Shown here in pieces: positions 10,859 to 21,529 of a stretch of DNA of 64,000 nucleotides. The stretch is from Pseudomonas sp. B21-028. Lineage in GTDB: Bacteria; Pseudomonadota; Gammaproteobacteria; Pseudomonadales; Pseudomonadaceae. The stretch is taken from assembly GCF_024749045.1 (NCBI RefSeq), contig NZ_CP087184.1, positions 5,084,001 through 5,148,000 on the forward strand, in the 5' to 3' direction. The stretch's first letter is position 1. Every line of letters starts with the position of its first letter. The position numbers were made by a program, and so were the translations under genes. Below the pieces are notes generated by a model. That model saw only the letters and a list, made by a program, of their open reading frames with translations, searched no databases and was not told where the DNA came from.

Positions 10859-11003
10859 GATGGTCACTCCCAGCTGACAATAAGGAAACACTCGAACCGG
10901 TGGCTGTCGAGCCGGACGCGTGTGCCTGACCTTCAGGGTCGGGCGGGAACGGAGCTTCCCCAGACGGGCATCTGTACATCGAACGATCTGAGGGGAGACC
11001 CTA

Positions 11004-11750
11004 ATGAATTACAACTGGGACTGGGGCGTGTTCTTCAAGTCCACCGGCGTGGGCAGCGAGACTTATCTCGACTGGTACATCGCCGGCCTGGGCTGGACCA
11101 TCGCCATCGCCGTCGTGGCCTGGATCATCGCCCTGCTGCTGGGCTCGATCCTGGGCGTGATGCGCACCGTGCCGAACCGGCTGGTGTCGGGTATCGCCAC
11201 CTGCTATGTGGAGCTTTTCCGTAACGTGCCGTTGCTGGTGCAGCTGTTCATCTGGTACTTCCTGGTGCCCGACCTGCTGCCCGCCGATATGCAGGAGTGG
11301 TACAAGCAGGACCTGAACCCGACCACCTCGGCCTACCTGAGCGTTGTCGTGTGCCTGGGCCTGTTCACCGCCGCCCGGGTCTGCGAACAAGTGCGCACCG
11401 GTATCCAGGCGCTGCCACGCGGCCAGGAATCCGCTGCCCGGGCCATGGGCTTCAAGCTGCCGCAGATCTACTGGAACGTGCTGCTGCCCCAGGCCTACCG
11501 GATCATCATTCCGCCGCTCACCTCGGAATTCCTCAACGTCTTCAAGAACTCCTCCGTGGCCTCGCTGATCGGCCTGATGGAACTGCTCGCGCAGACCAAG
11601 CAGACCGCCGAGTTCTCCGCCAACCTGTTCGAAGCCTTCACCCTGGCGACCTTGATCTATTTCACCCTGAACATGAGCCTGATGCTACTCATGCGCATGG
11701 TCGAGAAGAAAGTCGCGGTGCCCGGCCTCATCTCCGTGGGGGGTAAATAA
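11004..11750 (+). CDS. aatQ: Glutamate/aspartate ABC transporter permease 1
   Basis: A 248-residue inner-membrane permease of the His/Glu/Gln family (GltJ-like). Several hydrophobic spans are visible, such as WTIAIAVVAWIIALLLGSIL. The cytoplasmic EAA loop that docks with the ATPase reads EQVRTGIQALPRGQESAARA followed by MGF and LPQAYRIIIPPL. The ATG follows GAGGGGAGACC. Its stop codon overlaps the aatM start by one base, so the two permease subunits are coupled and probably form a heterodimer. Confidence 0.93.
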   Translation: MNYNWDWGVFFKSTGVGSETYLDWYIAGLGWTIAIAVVAWIIALLLGSILGVMRTVPNRLVSGIATCYVELFRNVPLLVQLFIWYFLVPDLLPADMQEWYKQDLNPTTSAYLSVVVCLGLFTAARVCEQVRTGIQALPRGQESAARAMGFKLPQIYWNVLLPQAYRIIIPPLTSEFLNVFKNSSVASLIGLMELLAQTKQTAEFSANLFEAFTLATLIYFTLNMSLMLLMRMVEKKVAVPGLISVGGK

Positions 11751-12421
11751 TGGAATTCGATTTCAGTGGTGTCGTTCCGGCCATTCCCGGCCTGTGGAAC
11801 GGCATGATGATGACCCTCCAACTGATGGTCCTGGGCGTGGTCGGCGGCATCGTCCTGGGCACGATCCTGGCGCTGATGCGCCTGTCCCATAACAAGTTGC
11901 TGTCCAACATCGCCGGCGCCTACGTCAACTATTTCCGCTCGATCCCGCTGCTGCTGGTGATCACCTGGTTCTACCTGGCGGTGCCGTTCGTGCTGCGCTG
12001 GATCACCGGCGAAGACACGCCAATCGGCGCGTTCGGCTCCTGCGTCGTGGCGTTCATGATGTTCGAAGCCGCGTACTTCTGCGAAATCGTGCGGGCCGGC
12101 GTGCAGTCGATTCCCAAGGGCCAGATGGGCGCCGCCCAGGCGCTGGGCATGAATTATGGCCAGACCATGCGTCTGATCATCCTGCCCCAGGCGTTTCGCA
12201 AGATGACCCCGCTGCTGCTGCAACAGAGCATCATCCTGTTTCAGGACACCTCGCTGGTCTATACCGTCGGCCTGGTGGACTTCCTCAATGCTTCGCGGGC
12301 CAATGGCGACATCATCGGCCGCTCCAATGAGTTCCTGATCGTCGCAGGTCTCGTGTACTTCACAATCAGCTTTGCCGCCTCGCTGCTGGTCAAGCGTCTG
12401 CAAAAAAGGTTCGCCGTATGA
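11750..12421 (+). CDS. aatM: Glutamate/aspartate ABC transporter permease 2
   Basis: A 223-residue second permease subunit (GltK-like). It begins [20 protein letters not shown], with spans such as [19 protein letters not shown]. The EAA loop is [20 protein letters not shown] with [15 protein letters not shown]. It is linked to aatQ by a 1-base overlap and to aatP by a 4-base ATGA overlap, so all three are translated together. Confidence 0.93.
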   Translation: MEFDFSGVVPAIPGLWNGMMMTLQLMVLGVVGGIVLGTILALMRLSHNKLLSNIAGAYVNYFRSIPLLLVITWFYLAVPFVLRWITGEDTPIGAFGSCVVAFMMFEAAYFCEIVRAGVQSIPKGQMGAAQALGMNYGQTMRLIILPQAFRKMTPLLLQQSIILFQDTSLVYTVGLVDFLNASRANGDIIGRSNEFLIVAGLVYFTISFAASLLVKRLQKRFAV

Positions 12422-13152
12422 TCTCTATCAAGAACATCAACAAGTGGTATGGGGACTTCCAGGTACTGACCAATTGCAGCACCGAGGTCAGCAAGGGTGA
12501 AGTGGTGGTGGTGTGCGGGCCGTCGGGTTCGGGCAAGTCCACCCTGATCAAGTGCGTGAACGCCCTGGAGCCGTTCCAGAAAGGCGACGTCGTGGTCGAC
12601 GGCACGTCCATCGCCGACCCGAAGACCAACCTGCCGAAACTGCGTTCGCGGGTGGGCATGGTGTTCCAGCACTTCGAACTGTTCCCGCACCTGACCATCA
12701 CCGAGAACCTGACCATCGCGCAGATCAAGGTGCTGGGTCGCAGCAAGGAAGAAGCCACCAAGAAAGGCTTGCAGTTGCTCGATCGGGTCGGCCTCTCGGC
12801 CCACGCTCACAAGCATCCGGGCCAGCTCTCCGGCGGCCAGCAGCAGCGCGTGGCGATTGCCCGTGCGCTGGCGATGGACCCGGTGGTGATGCTGTTCGAC
12901 GAACCGACCTCGGCCCTCGACCCGGAAATGGTCAACGAAGTGCTCGACGTGATGGTGCAACTGGCCCACGAAGGCATGACCATGATGTGCGTGACCCACG
13001 AAATGGGCTTCGCCCGCAAAGTGGCGAACCGGGTGATCTTCATGGACCAGGGCCAGATCATCGAAGACTGCCCGAAGGAGGAGTTCTTCGGCGACATCAG
13101 CGCCCGCTCCGAACGTGCGCAGCACTTCCTTGAGAAAATCCTGCAGCACTGA
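12418..13152 (+). CDS. aatP: Glutamate/aspartate ABC transporter ATPase
   Basis: A 244-residue GltL/GlnQ-type ATPase powering the importer. Walker [10 protein letters not shown] is at about residues 37-45; the Q-loop lies in [14 protein letters not shown]; the signature LSGGQQQR and Walker [16 protein letters not shown] follow; and the switch histidine is in CVTHEMGF. It overlaps aatM by 4 bases. A REP pair follows immediately and the sensor kinase gene comes 160 bases later. Confidence 0.95.
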   Translation: MISIKNINKWYGDFQVLTNCSTEVSKGEVVVVCGPSGSGKSTLIKCVNALEPFQKGDVVVDGTSIADPKTNLPKLRSRVGMVFQHFELFPHLTITENLTIAQIKVLGRSKEEATKKGLQLLDRVGLSAHAHKHPGQLSGGQQQRVAIARALAMDPVVMLFDEPTSALDPEMVNEVLDVMVQLAHEGMTMMCVTHEMGFARKVANRVIFMDQGQIIEDCPKEEFFGDISARSERAQHFLEKILQH

Positions 13153-13169
13153 CAGCTCAACACGTTCCC

Positions 13170-13261
13170 CTGTGGGAGCGAGCCTGCTCGCGAAAGCGGA
13201 CCAACAGTCAGCATCCATGTCGACTGTACTGCCCTCATCGCGAGCAGGCTCGCCCCCACAA
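13170..13261. repeat. REP doublet, inverted
   Basis: TGTGGGAGCGAGCCTGCTCG and its inverted partner ending CGCCCCCACA, separated by about 45 bases, between aatP and aauS. It may act as an mRNA 3' stabiliser for the aat transcript. Confidence 0.9.
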
Positions 13262-13312
13262 CGGTCGAGTGGCTTTGTAGATTTGTGTTGTGGTTGACCC
13301 AAGGCTTCTGTG

Positions 13313-15214
13313 ATGAAATGCGACCCCACTCTCTATCGCGCGACGCCGCCATCACTTGCCGTGAAACCCCGCCTGATCCGCCATCTGTTCCTGCCGCCGT
13401 TGATCATCGCGCTGACGATCGGCCTGGGTTACCTTGGTTTCTGGATCAGCGAGCACTATGGCATTCGCGGTCTTGCCGAGAATGGCGAGCGCCAGCTGGA
13501 ATTGCACGCCCGCGCGGTCGAGAGCGAGATCAGCAAATACACCTACCTGCCCAGCCTGCTGGAGCTTGAATCCAGCGTCTCGCAACTGCTCGACGACCCG
13601 ACACCGGAACATCGCAAGACCGTCAACGAATACCTCGAAGGCCTGAACCGCCGCAGCCTCAGCCGGGCTATCTACGTGATGGACACCACCGGCCGGGTCA
13701 TGGCCACCAGCAACTGGCGCGACGTCGACAGCTACCTGGGCGAAGACCTGTCCTTCCGCGCCTATTTCCAGAACGCCGTCCGCGGCCAGCCGGGACGCTT
13801 CTACGGCATCGGCAGCACCAATGGCGAGCCTGGCTATTACCTGGCCCATGGCCTCGAACAACAGGGCAAGATCATCGGCGTCGCCGTGGTCAAGGTACGA
13901 CTCGAAGCCATGGAGGAGCGCTGGCAACGGGCACGCCTGGAGGCCTTCGTCAGCGACGAGAACGGCATCATCATCCTCTCCAGCGATCCGGCACGACGGC
14001 TCAAGTCCGTGCGTCCGCTGAGTGACGATACCAAGGAACGCCTGGCCCGCAGCCTGCAGTATTACTGGTTCCCGCTGAACGAACTGATCCCCCTGGCCCG
14101 GGAGCGGCTGACCGAAGGCATGGAGAAACTGACCTTCCCGGCCAACACCGAAGTGGCCGCCGAGAAGCAGGCCATCAGTTACCTCTCGCAGACCCGGCCC
14201 CTGAACGACACGCCGTGGAATTTCACCCTGCTGACCCCCCTTGAAGACCTGCGACGCCAATCGATCAACCAGGGCATCCTGGTGGCCGTGGCCTTCGCCC
14301 TGGTGGCGTTCCTGTTGATCGCCTGGAACGAACGGCGCAAGGTCATCGCCACCCGCCTCGCCGCCCGCGAAGCCTTGCAGGAAGCCAACAGCCAGCTCGA
14401 GCGTCGGATTACCGAACGCACCACCGATCTGCGGGCCAGCAACGATCGGCTCAAGAGCCAGATCCGCGAACGCCGGCAGGCTGAAGAAACGTTGCGCCGG
14501 GCCCAGGACGAACTGGTACAGGCCGGCAAACTGGCCGCCATCGGCCAGATGTCCACTAGCATCGCCCACGAGCTCAACCAGCCGCTGGCCGCGCTGCGCA
14601 CCTTGTCCGGCAACACCGTGCGCTTCCTGGAACGCGGCCAGCTGGATACCGCCAGCGCCAACCTGAAGACCATCAACGAACTGATCGATCGCATGGGCCG
14701 GATTACCGCCAGCCTGCGTTCCTTCGCCCGGCGCGGCGACGACAAGGGCCGGGCCAGCCTCGGCAAGGCCGTCGAGGCCGCCCTGCAACTGCTGGCCGGT
14801 CGCCTTGAAAGCCAGGGTATCCAGGTGCATGCCGGCTTCGATGACATCCAGGTGCAGATCGACCAGACGCGCCTGGAGCAGATCCTGGTGAACCTGATCG
14901 GCAACGCCCTGGACGCCATGCAGGATCGGCCCGAGCCACGGCTGTGGCTCGAAGGCCAGGCCCAGGATGGAAAATATCGCCTGCGGGTACGGGACAATGG
15001 CCACGGTATCGATCCGGAAACGCGCAAGCATCTGTTCGAACCCTTCTTCACCACCAAACCCGGCGAACAAGGCCTGGGCCTCGGCCTGACACTCTCGGCG
15101 AGCCTGGCCGCCGCCGCTGGCGGGCACCTGGATGTCGAGCAACCGGATGGCGGTGGCAGTACCTTTGTCCTCAGTTTACCGTTGGTAAGCCCTTTATCTG
15201 CCGAGCCGCTATGA
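13313..15214 (+). CDS. aauS: Sensor histidine kinase for acidic amino acids (DctB-like)
   Basis: A 633-residue membrane kinase. One span lies near residues 22-40 (LIIALTIGLGYLGFWI) and a second near 320-340 (GILVAVAFALVAFLLIAW). Between them is a large periplasmic sensor region of the DctB/dCache type. A coiled-coil linker follows, then the HisKA box SIAHELNQPLAALRTL with the phospho-accepting His near 420. The ATPase domain ends in GHGIDPETRKHLFEPF and GLGLGLTLS. The ATG at 13313 is preferred over the in-frame GTG three bases before it. It overlaps aauR by 4 bases. The likely signal is glutamate or aspartate, by analogy with P. putida. Confidence 0.88.
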   Translation: MKCDPTLYRATPPSLAVKPRLIRHLFLPPLIIALTIGLGYLGFWISEHYGIRGLAENGERQLELHARAVESEISKYTYLPSLLELESSVSQLLDDPTPEHRKTVNEYLEGLNRRSLSRAIYVMDTTGRVMATSNWRDVDSYLGEDLSFRAYFQNAVRGQPGRFYGIGSTNGEPGYYLAHGLEQQGKIIGVAVVKVRLEAMEERWQRARLEAFVSDENGIIILSSDPARRLKSVRPLSDDTKERLARSLQYYWFPLNELIPLARERLTEGMEKLTFPANTEVAAEKQAISYLSQTRPLNDTPWNFTLLTPLEDLRRQSINQGILVAVAFALVAFLLIAWNERRKVIATRLAAREALQEANSQLERRITERTTDLRASNDRLKSQIRERRQAEETLRRAQDELVQAGKLAAIGQMSTSIAHELNQPLAALRTLSGNTVRFLERGQLDTASANLKTINELIDRMGRITASLRSFARRGDDKGRASLGKAVEAALQLLAGRLESQGIQVHAGFDDIQVQIDQTRLEQILVNLIGNALDAMQDRPEPRLWLEGQAQDGKYRLRVRDNGHGIDPETRKHLFEPFFTTKPGEQGLGLGLTLSASLAAAAGGHLDVEQPDGGGSTFVLSLPLVSPLSAEPL

Positions 15215-16539
15215 ACAACGACCTGAGCGTACTGATCGTCGAAGACGATCCCCATGTCCTGCTGGGCTGCCAGCAGGCCCTGGCCCTGGAAGACATTCCC
15301 TGCGTCGGCGTGGGCAGCGCCGAGGACGCCCTGGCGCAGGTCGGCGATGACTTTGCCGGCATCGTCATCAGTGACATCCGCCTGCCGGGCATCGATGGCC
15401 TGGAGCTGCTGACCCGTCTCAAGGCCCGGGACCGCAGCCTGCCGGTGGTGCTGATCACCGGTCACGGCGACATCTCCATGGCGGTGGACGCCATGCAGAA
15501 AGGTGCCTACGACTTCATGGAGAAGCCCTTTTCCCCCGAACGCCTGGTGGACGTCGCCCGCCGCGCCCTGGAAAAGCGCAGCCTGGCCCGAGAGGTGACG
15601 TCACTGCGCCGGCAACTGGCCGAACGCGACTCCCTGGAAGGCCGGATCATCGGTCGCTCGCCGGCCATGCAGCACTTGCGGGAATTGATCGCCAACGTCG
15701 CCGATACGTCGGCCAACGTGCTAATCGAAGGCGAAACCGGTACCGGTAAGGAACTGGTCGCCCGCTGCCTGCACGATTTCAGCCGACGCCACGGCAAACA
15801 GTTCGTCGCGCTGAACTGCGGCGGTTTGCCGGAGAACCTGTTCGAAAGCGAGATCTTCGGCCATGAAGCCAATGCCTTCACCGGTGCCGGCAAGCGTCGG
15901 ATCGGCAAGATCGAGCACGCCGACGGCGGCACGCTGTTTCTCGATGAAGTGGAAAGCATGCCCCTGCCCTTGCAAATCAAGCTGCTGCGCGTACTGCAGG
16001 AACGCACCCTCGAACGGCTGGGTTCGAACCAGAGCGTGGCCGTGGATTGCCGGGTGATCGCCGCGACCAAGTCCGACCTGGATGAACTGGGGCGGGCCGG
16101 ACAGTTTCGCAGCGACCTGTATTACCGCCTCAACGTGGTGACCCTGGAACTGCCGCCGCTGCGCGAACGGCGCGAAGACATCCTGCAACTGTTCGAGCAT
16201 TTTCTTCAGCAGTCGTCCCTGCGCTTCGACCGTACGGCGCCGGAGCTGGACAACCAGACCCTGTCCAACCTGATGAGCCACGACTGGCCGGGCAACGTGC
16301 GGGAGCTGCGCAACGTCGCCGAACGCTTCGCCCTCGGCCTGCCGGCCTTCAAGAAATCCGGGGCCAGCGGCGCCAGCCAGGGCCTGGCCTTTGCCGAAGC
16401 GGTGGAAGCTTTCGAGCGCAACCTGCTGGTCGACGCTCTGCAACGCAGCGGCGGCAACCTGACCCAGGCCAGCCTGGAACTGGGGATGGCCAAGACCACG
16501 CTGTTCGACAAAGTCAAAAAGTATGGCCTGAGCCATTAA
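15211..16539 (+). CDS. aauR: Sigma-54 response regulator for acidic amino acid uptake
   Basis: A 442-residue NtrC-class activator. The receiver domain covers about residues 1-120, with the phospho-accepting Asp in GIVISDIRLPGIDG and VLITGHGDISMAVDAMQ further on. The AAA+ domain has Walker A GETGTGKE and HADGGTLFLDEVE. The sigma-54 contact loop reads NAFTGA instead of the usual GAFTGA. The C-terminal helix-turn-helix is in GGNLTQASLELGMAKTTLFD. The ATG overlaps the aauS stop (ATGA). Its targets are expected to be the boxes upstream of aatJ. The reading frame is open further upstream (from 14944) inside aauS, which is rejected. Confidence 0.9.
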   Translation: MNNDLSVLIVEDDPHVLLGCQQALALEDIPCVGVGSAEDALAQVGDDFAGIVISDIRLPGIDGLELLTRLKARDRSLPVVLITGHGDISMAVDAMQKGAYDFMEKPFSPERLVDVARRALEKRSLAREVTSLRRQLAERDSLEGRIIGRSPAMQHLRELIANVADTSANVLIEGETGTGKELVARCLHDFSRRHGKQFVALNCGGLPENLFESEIFGHEANAFTGAGKRRIGKIEHADGGTLFLDEVESMPLPLQIKLLRVLQERTLERLGSNQSVAVDCRVIAATKSDLDELGRAGQFRSDLYYRLNVVTLELPPLRERREDILQLFEHFLQQSSLRFDRTAPELDNQTLSNLMSHDWPGNVRELRNVAERFALGLPAFKKSGASGASQGLAFAEAVEAFERNLLVDALQRSGGNLTQASLELGMAKTTLFDKVKKYGLSH

Positions 16540-16556
16540 CCGGGGACGATGAAACC

Positions 16557-16895
16557 GTGGACCTGATTTTCAAGGCCGCGCTCGGCGCGGCGGTGGTGGT
16601 GATCCTGGCGATGCTCGCCAAGACCCGCAACTATTACATCGCCGGGCTGGTGCCGCTGTTCCCCACCTTTGCCCTGATCGCCCACTACATCGTCGGCAAG
16701 GGCCGCTCGGTTGACGACCTGAAGACCACCATCGTGTTTGGCATGTGGTCGATCATTCCCTACTTCGTCTATCTGGCAACGCTGTACATCATGGTCGACC
16801 GCATGCGCCTCGAGGCTTCGCTGGCCGTGGCGGCCGTGGCCTGGCTGATGGCGGCGACGGTGCTGGTCAGCGTCTGGGTGAGGGTTCACGGCTGA
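16557..16895 (+). CDS. glpM: GlpM family small membrane protein
   Basis: A 112-residue protein with four hydrophobic spans (about 5-20, 25-42, 58-80, 88-108), matching the GlpM family described near P. aeruginosa glpD and linked to alginate production. It starts with GTG at 16557, supported by GGGGA upstream; no in-frame ATG is available. It lies 17 bases after aauR, not after glpD as in P. aeruginosa, so the name reflects sequence family, not a proven role in glycerol use. Confidence 0.8.
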   Translation: MDLIFKAALGAAVVVILAMLAKTRNYYIAGLVPLFPTFALIAHYIVGKGRSVDDLKTTIVFGMWSIIPYFVYLATLYIMVDRMRLEASLAVAAVAWLMAATVLVSVWVRVHG

Positions 16896-16954
16896 ATGTT
16901 GGCGGCTCCCACAGGGGCCGGTGTGACCGCGGTCTCTGCGATCAACCATGACAT

Positions 16955-16983
16955 GGTGGGAGCGAGCCTGCTCGCGATGGCGT
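16955..16983. repeat. Single REP palindrome
   Basis: GGTGGGAGCGAGCCTGCTCG with CGATGGCG following. Only a decayed inverted partner (GGCTCCCACAGG near 16903-16914) is present. It lies between convergent genes. Confidence 0.8.
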
Positions 16984-16987
16984 CGGA

Positions 16988-17602
16988 TCAGTAGCCGACG
17001 GTGAACCGCGCGCGCGAGAACTGCGGTGCTTCCACTTCATCGATCATCGCAATGGCGTAGTCGGCAAAGCTGATCCAGCTGCGCCCGGTGGCGTCGAACA
17101 TCAGGTGATCCTTGCCGAGCCGGAACTGGCCGGTGCGTCCGGTTTCGACGAACTCCGCCGAGGGCGAGAGGAAGGTCCAGTCCAGGTCCTGCTCCTTGCG
17201 CAGCACATCCAGGAACAGCGCACCAGCGGTGGCTTCGGCGAGGTATTCCTCAGGGAAGCCCTCGCTGTCGATCACCCGGCTGTTGTCCGGCAGCAGCAAC
17301 GAGCCGGCGCCGCCCACCACCAGCAACCGCTTGACCCCGGCGGCCTTCAGCGGCGCGACGATCTTGTCGGCCGATACGGTGGCAAAGTGGGCGGCGCTGA
17401 TCACCACGTCGTGACCGGCAACCGCTGCGGTCAACGCCTCGCTGTCCAGTACGTCCAGTTGCTTGCAGGTCACCCCGGCCCTTTCCCCGATTTTCGCGGT
17501 GCTACGGGCGATGGCCGTCACGCTGTGACCGCGACGCAGGGCTTCTTCCATCAGTTGGCTGCCGGCACGACCGGTGGCGCCGATGATTGCGATTTTGCTC
17601 AT
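16988..17602 (-). CDS. NAD(P)-binding Rossmann protein (NmrA/YwnB-like)
   Basis: A 204-residue atypical short-chain dehydrogenase-type protein. The nucleotide-binding motif is KIAIIGATGRAGSQLMEEAL at residues 3-22, followed by GHSVTAIARS. Central features VISAAHFATVS and RLLVVGGAGSLLLPD fit the NAD(P)H-binding family. No catalytic YxxxK is seen. Its role is unknown; relatives are annotated as NADH-flavin reductase-like proteins. AGGAGAACACC precedes the start. It is divergent from nothing nearby and is probably a single-gene unit. Confidence 0.85.
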   Translation of the reverse strand: MSKIAIIGATGRAGSQLMEEALRRGHSVTAIARSTAKIGERAGVTCKQLDVLDSEALTAAVAGHDVVISAAHFATVSADKIVAPLKAAGVKRLLVVGGAGSLLLPDNSRVIDSEGFPEEYLAEATAGALFLDVLRKEQDLDWTFLSPSAEFVETGRTGQFRLGKDHLMFDATGRSWISFADYAIAMIDEVEAPQFSRARFTVGY

Positions 17603-17655
17603 GGTGTTCTCCTGTGATTAACGATGTTTGACAGAATACTGTTGTGAATACAAAG

Positions 17656-17746
17656 CCTGTGGGAGCAAAGCTTGCTCGCGATACAGACGCCGCGATTTCA
17701 GAAAGACCGCATCAAATTCATCGCGGGCAAGCCTTGCTTCCACAGG
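17656..17746. repeat. Divergent REP-like doublet
   Basis: CCTGTGGGAGCAAAGCTTGC and the inverted arm GCAAGCCTTGCTTCCACAGG. This variant (AAAGCTTGCTCGCGA) differs from the common REP core, marking a separate subfamily in this genome. It occupies most of the 17603-17776 gap. Confidence 0.8.
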
Positions 17747-17776
17747 CCTTGCTCCTGCATAACAAGAACAAGTCCC

Positions 17777-18655
17777 TCACCACTTCATCTCACCCTTCGC
17801 CACCTTGGCACTGAGCGCCAGGGAGCTGTCGTCGCCCAGGTTCGGATAACGTTGTTTCATGGCGGCGATCAGCGCAGCGGAATCCTTGGCCCGGGCGGTC
17901 TCTTCGTCGAACGCCTTGATGTAGCCGGCGGTGAAGGTGACCGCGGCCAGGGAGCGACTGCTCTCGCCCAGGTAATGGCCTGGAATGACGGTGCTCGGCT
18001 GCAACTTCTCAATGCCGGCCAGCGTCGCCAGCCAGTCCTTATGGGACTGCGGCGTCTGGGTATCGGCCATCCAGACATGAATGTTCTCGGCCACCACCAC
18101 TCCGCCGACTACGGCCTTGATCGATGGAATCCACAGGAAACTGCGGTCCGGTTGCGGACCGTCGAGGCCGACGACCTGCAAACGCTGGCCTTCCAGCATC
18201 AAGCTGTCGCCCTTGAGCACCTGAGGCACGACCGCCTTGGCCGGCGCGTCGGCCTTCAGGATCGGACCCCAGTATTGAAGCTTGCCGTCGACGGTCTGCT
18301 TGATGTGCTCGACGGTTGGCGCAGACGCCAGCACCTTGGCTTCCGGGAACGCGGCGGTCAGGGTTTCCAGGCCGAAATAGTAGTCCGGGTCGCCATGGCT
18401 GATATAAATCGCGGTCAGTTGCTTGCCGCTGGCGCGGATTTTCTGCACCACCTGTTCAGCCTGGGATTTGCCGAACTGGGCATCCACCAGAATCGCCTCC
18501 TTTGCGCCGCTGACCAGTACCGAGGTCACCGGAAACACCGCTGCCTCGCCAGGATTGTAGACGTCGAGCGTGAGGTCGGCGGCCCAGGCATGGGCGGTGA
18601 AGACCAGGCCGGCGGTTGCCAGCAACAGGCGCTTGAGTGAGGTGCTTGCGGTCAT
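17777..18655 (-). CDS. Secreted MBL-fold hydrolase-like protein with altered metal motif
   Basis: A 292-residue protein with a signal peptide (hydrophobic LLLATAGLVFTAHAWAA, cleaved near residue 25), so probably periplasmic. The fold is metallo-beta-lactamase type: VLVSGAKEAILVDAQFG followed by TAIYISHGDPDYYFG. The usual zinc motif HxHxDH here reads HGDPDY at residues 87-92, losing two of three histidines. Later HVWMAD and VIPGHYLG retain candidate metal-binding positions. Whether it binds metal or is active is uncertain. It is divergent from the LysR gene that follows, which may control it. Confidence 0.82.
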   Translation of the reverse strand: MTASTSLKRLLLATAGLVFTAHAWAADLTLDVYNPGEAAVFPVTSVLVSGAKEAILVDAQFGKSQAEQVVQKIRASGKQLTAIYISHGDPDYYFGLETLTAAFPEAKVLASAPTVEHIKQTVDGKLQYWGPILKADAPAKAVVPQVLKGDSLMLEGQRLQVVGLDGPQPDRSFLWIPSIKAVVGGVVVAENIHVWMADTQTPQSHKDWLATLAGIEKLQPSTVIPGHYLGESSRSLAAVTFTAGYIKAFDEETARAKDSAALIAAMKQRYPNLGDDSSLALSAKVAKGEMKW

Positions 18656-18767
18656 GCTGTGCTCCGTTTTTTATGGGCCCGAAGGCAATGGAACGGAGCT
18701 TAGTCATCTGGTTCGTTCCCAAAAATGCGATGCTACGACATAGTTTGTTTCTGAAAGCGGGCAAATC

Positions 18768-19673
18768 ATGGATCGTCTACAAGCAATGCGGGTGTTTGTC
18801 GCCGTGGTGGACCTGGGCAGCCAGTCGGCCGCGGCCGAATACCTGGACCTGTCGCGGCCGGTGGTCTCGCGGTATCTGGCGGAGCTGGAGGACTGGGTCG
18901 GTGCCCGGCTTATGCACCGCACCACCCGCAAGCTGAGCCTGACGGCCGCAGGCCTGGAGACATTGCCGCGCTGCCGGCAGATGCTGGAGCTGTCCAGCGA
19001 CATGCAGGCGGCCGTCAGCGCACCCGACGATGCCCCACGGGGCATATTGCGCATCAGCGCCAGCACCTCGTTCGGCCAGGCCCAGTTGGCAGCGGCGATC
19101 GCCGAGTACGTCAACCGGTACCCGGGGGTGAGTGTCGACCTGCAAATGCTGGATCGCACCATGAACCTGGTGGACGAGCGCATCGACCTGGCGATCCGCA
19201 TGAGCAACGACCTGGATCCCAACCTGATCGCCCGGCGCCTCACCGTCTGCCGCTCGGTGATCTGCGCCTCGCCCGGTTACCTGCGCGAACACCCGGCCCC
19301 GCAACGGGTCGAGGACCTGAGCCGGCACAATTGCCTGACCCACTCCTACGTGGGCAAGAGCCTCTGGCATTTCGAACAGGACGGCGAGCAGGTCTCGGTG
19401 CCGGTACAGGGCAATATCAGCGGCAATGACGCCAGCACCTTGCTACGGGCGACCATGGCCGGCGCCGGCGTGGCAATGCTGCCCAGCTACCAGGCCGGCG
19501 CCCACATCAAGAGCGATGAGCTGGTTCGCCTGCTGGCCCACGCCGAACCCCGGCAGATGAACATGTACGCGGTGTACGCATCACGCCGGCACATGCCCTC
19601 GGCGCTGCGCAGCCTGGTGGATTTCCTGGTGGTGAGGTTTCCCGAGCCGCCGGAGTGGGATGTGGGGTTGTAG
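18768..19673 (+). CDS. LysR family transcriptional regulator
   Basis: A 301-residue LysR-type regulator. The N-terminal helix-turn-helix is in MRVFVAVVDLGSQSAAAEYL followed by LSRPVVSRYLAELE. It belongs to the subgroup with an EDWVGARLMHRTTR wing, as in DsdC/AaeR-like proteins that often act on nearby divergent genes. The effector domain includes GILRISASTSFGQAQLA and RIDLAIRMSNDLDPNLIARR. The 112-base gap to the divergent MBL-fold gene is suited to a shared control region. Inducer unknown. Confidence 0.92.
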   Translation: MDRLQAMRVFVAVVDLGSQSAAAEYLDLSRPVVSRYLAELEDWVGARLMHRTTRKLSLTAAGLETLPRCRQMLELSSDMQAAVSAPDDAPRGILRISASTSFGQAQLAAAIAEYVNRYPGVSVDLQMLDRTMNLVDERIDLAIRMSNDLDPNLIARRLTVCRSVICASPGYLREHPAPQRVEDLSRHNCLTHSYVGKSLWHFEQDGEQVSVPVQGNISGNDASTLLRATMAGAGVAMLPSYQAGAHIKSDELVRLLAHAEPRQMNMYAVYASRRHMPSALRSLVDFLVVRFPEPPEWDVGL

Positions 19674-19696
19674 AAACACTTCCTCACCACTGCCCC

Positions 19697-19788
19697 CTGT
19701 GGGAGCGAGCCTGCTCGCGATGGCGATGTGTCAGTTGCGCAAATGTTGACTGATACTCCGCCATCGCGAGCAGGCTCGCTCCCACAAG
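19697..19788. repeat. REP doublet, inverted
   Basis: TGTGGGAGCGAGCCTGCTCG paired with ATCGCGAGCAGGCTCGCTCC and CCACA, about 45 bases apart, between the LysR gene and gcsR. Confidence 0.92.
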
Positions 19789-19887
19789 GGGGCAATACAA
19801 CTCTCAAGTCGTGCACCTGGATTCCACCAACAGCCCGCCCCAAGGCATACTTGCCACCCTCCGTATTCCAGAACCCGAAACCGCCCC

Positions 19888-21393
<1,506 letters not shown>

Positions 21394-21397
21394 GGCC

Positions 21398-21488
21398 CTG
21401 TGGGAGCGAGCCTGCTCGCGATGGCGGCGTGTCAGCTACAGAAATATTGGCTGATACTCCGCCATCGCGAGCAGGCTCGCTCCCACAG
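21398..21488. repeat. REP doublet, inverted
   Basis: CTGTGGGAGCGAGCCTGCTC and its inverted partner ending CTCGCTCCCACAG. The loop is almost identical in part to the one at 19697-19788 (CTGATACTCCGCCATCGCGA), so the two pairs flanking gcsR are recent copies of each other. Confidence 0.92.
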
Positions 21489-21529
21489 GGACGGCGCGCG
21501 CCTGGACCCATACAAAAACGACCTCCATC

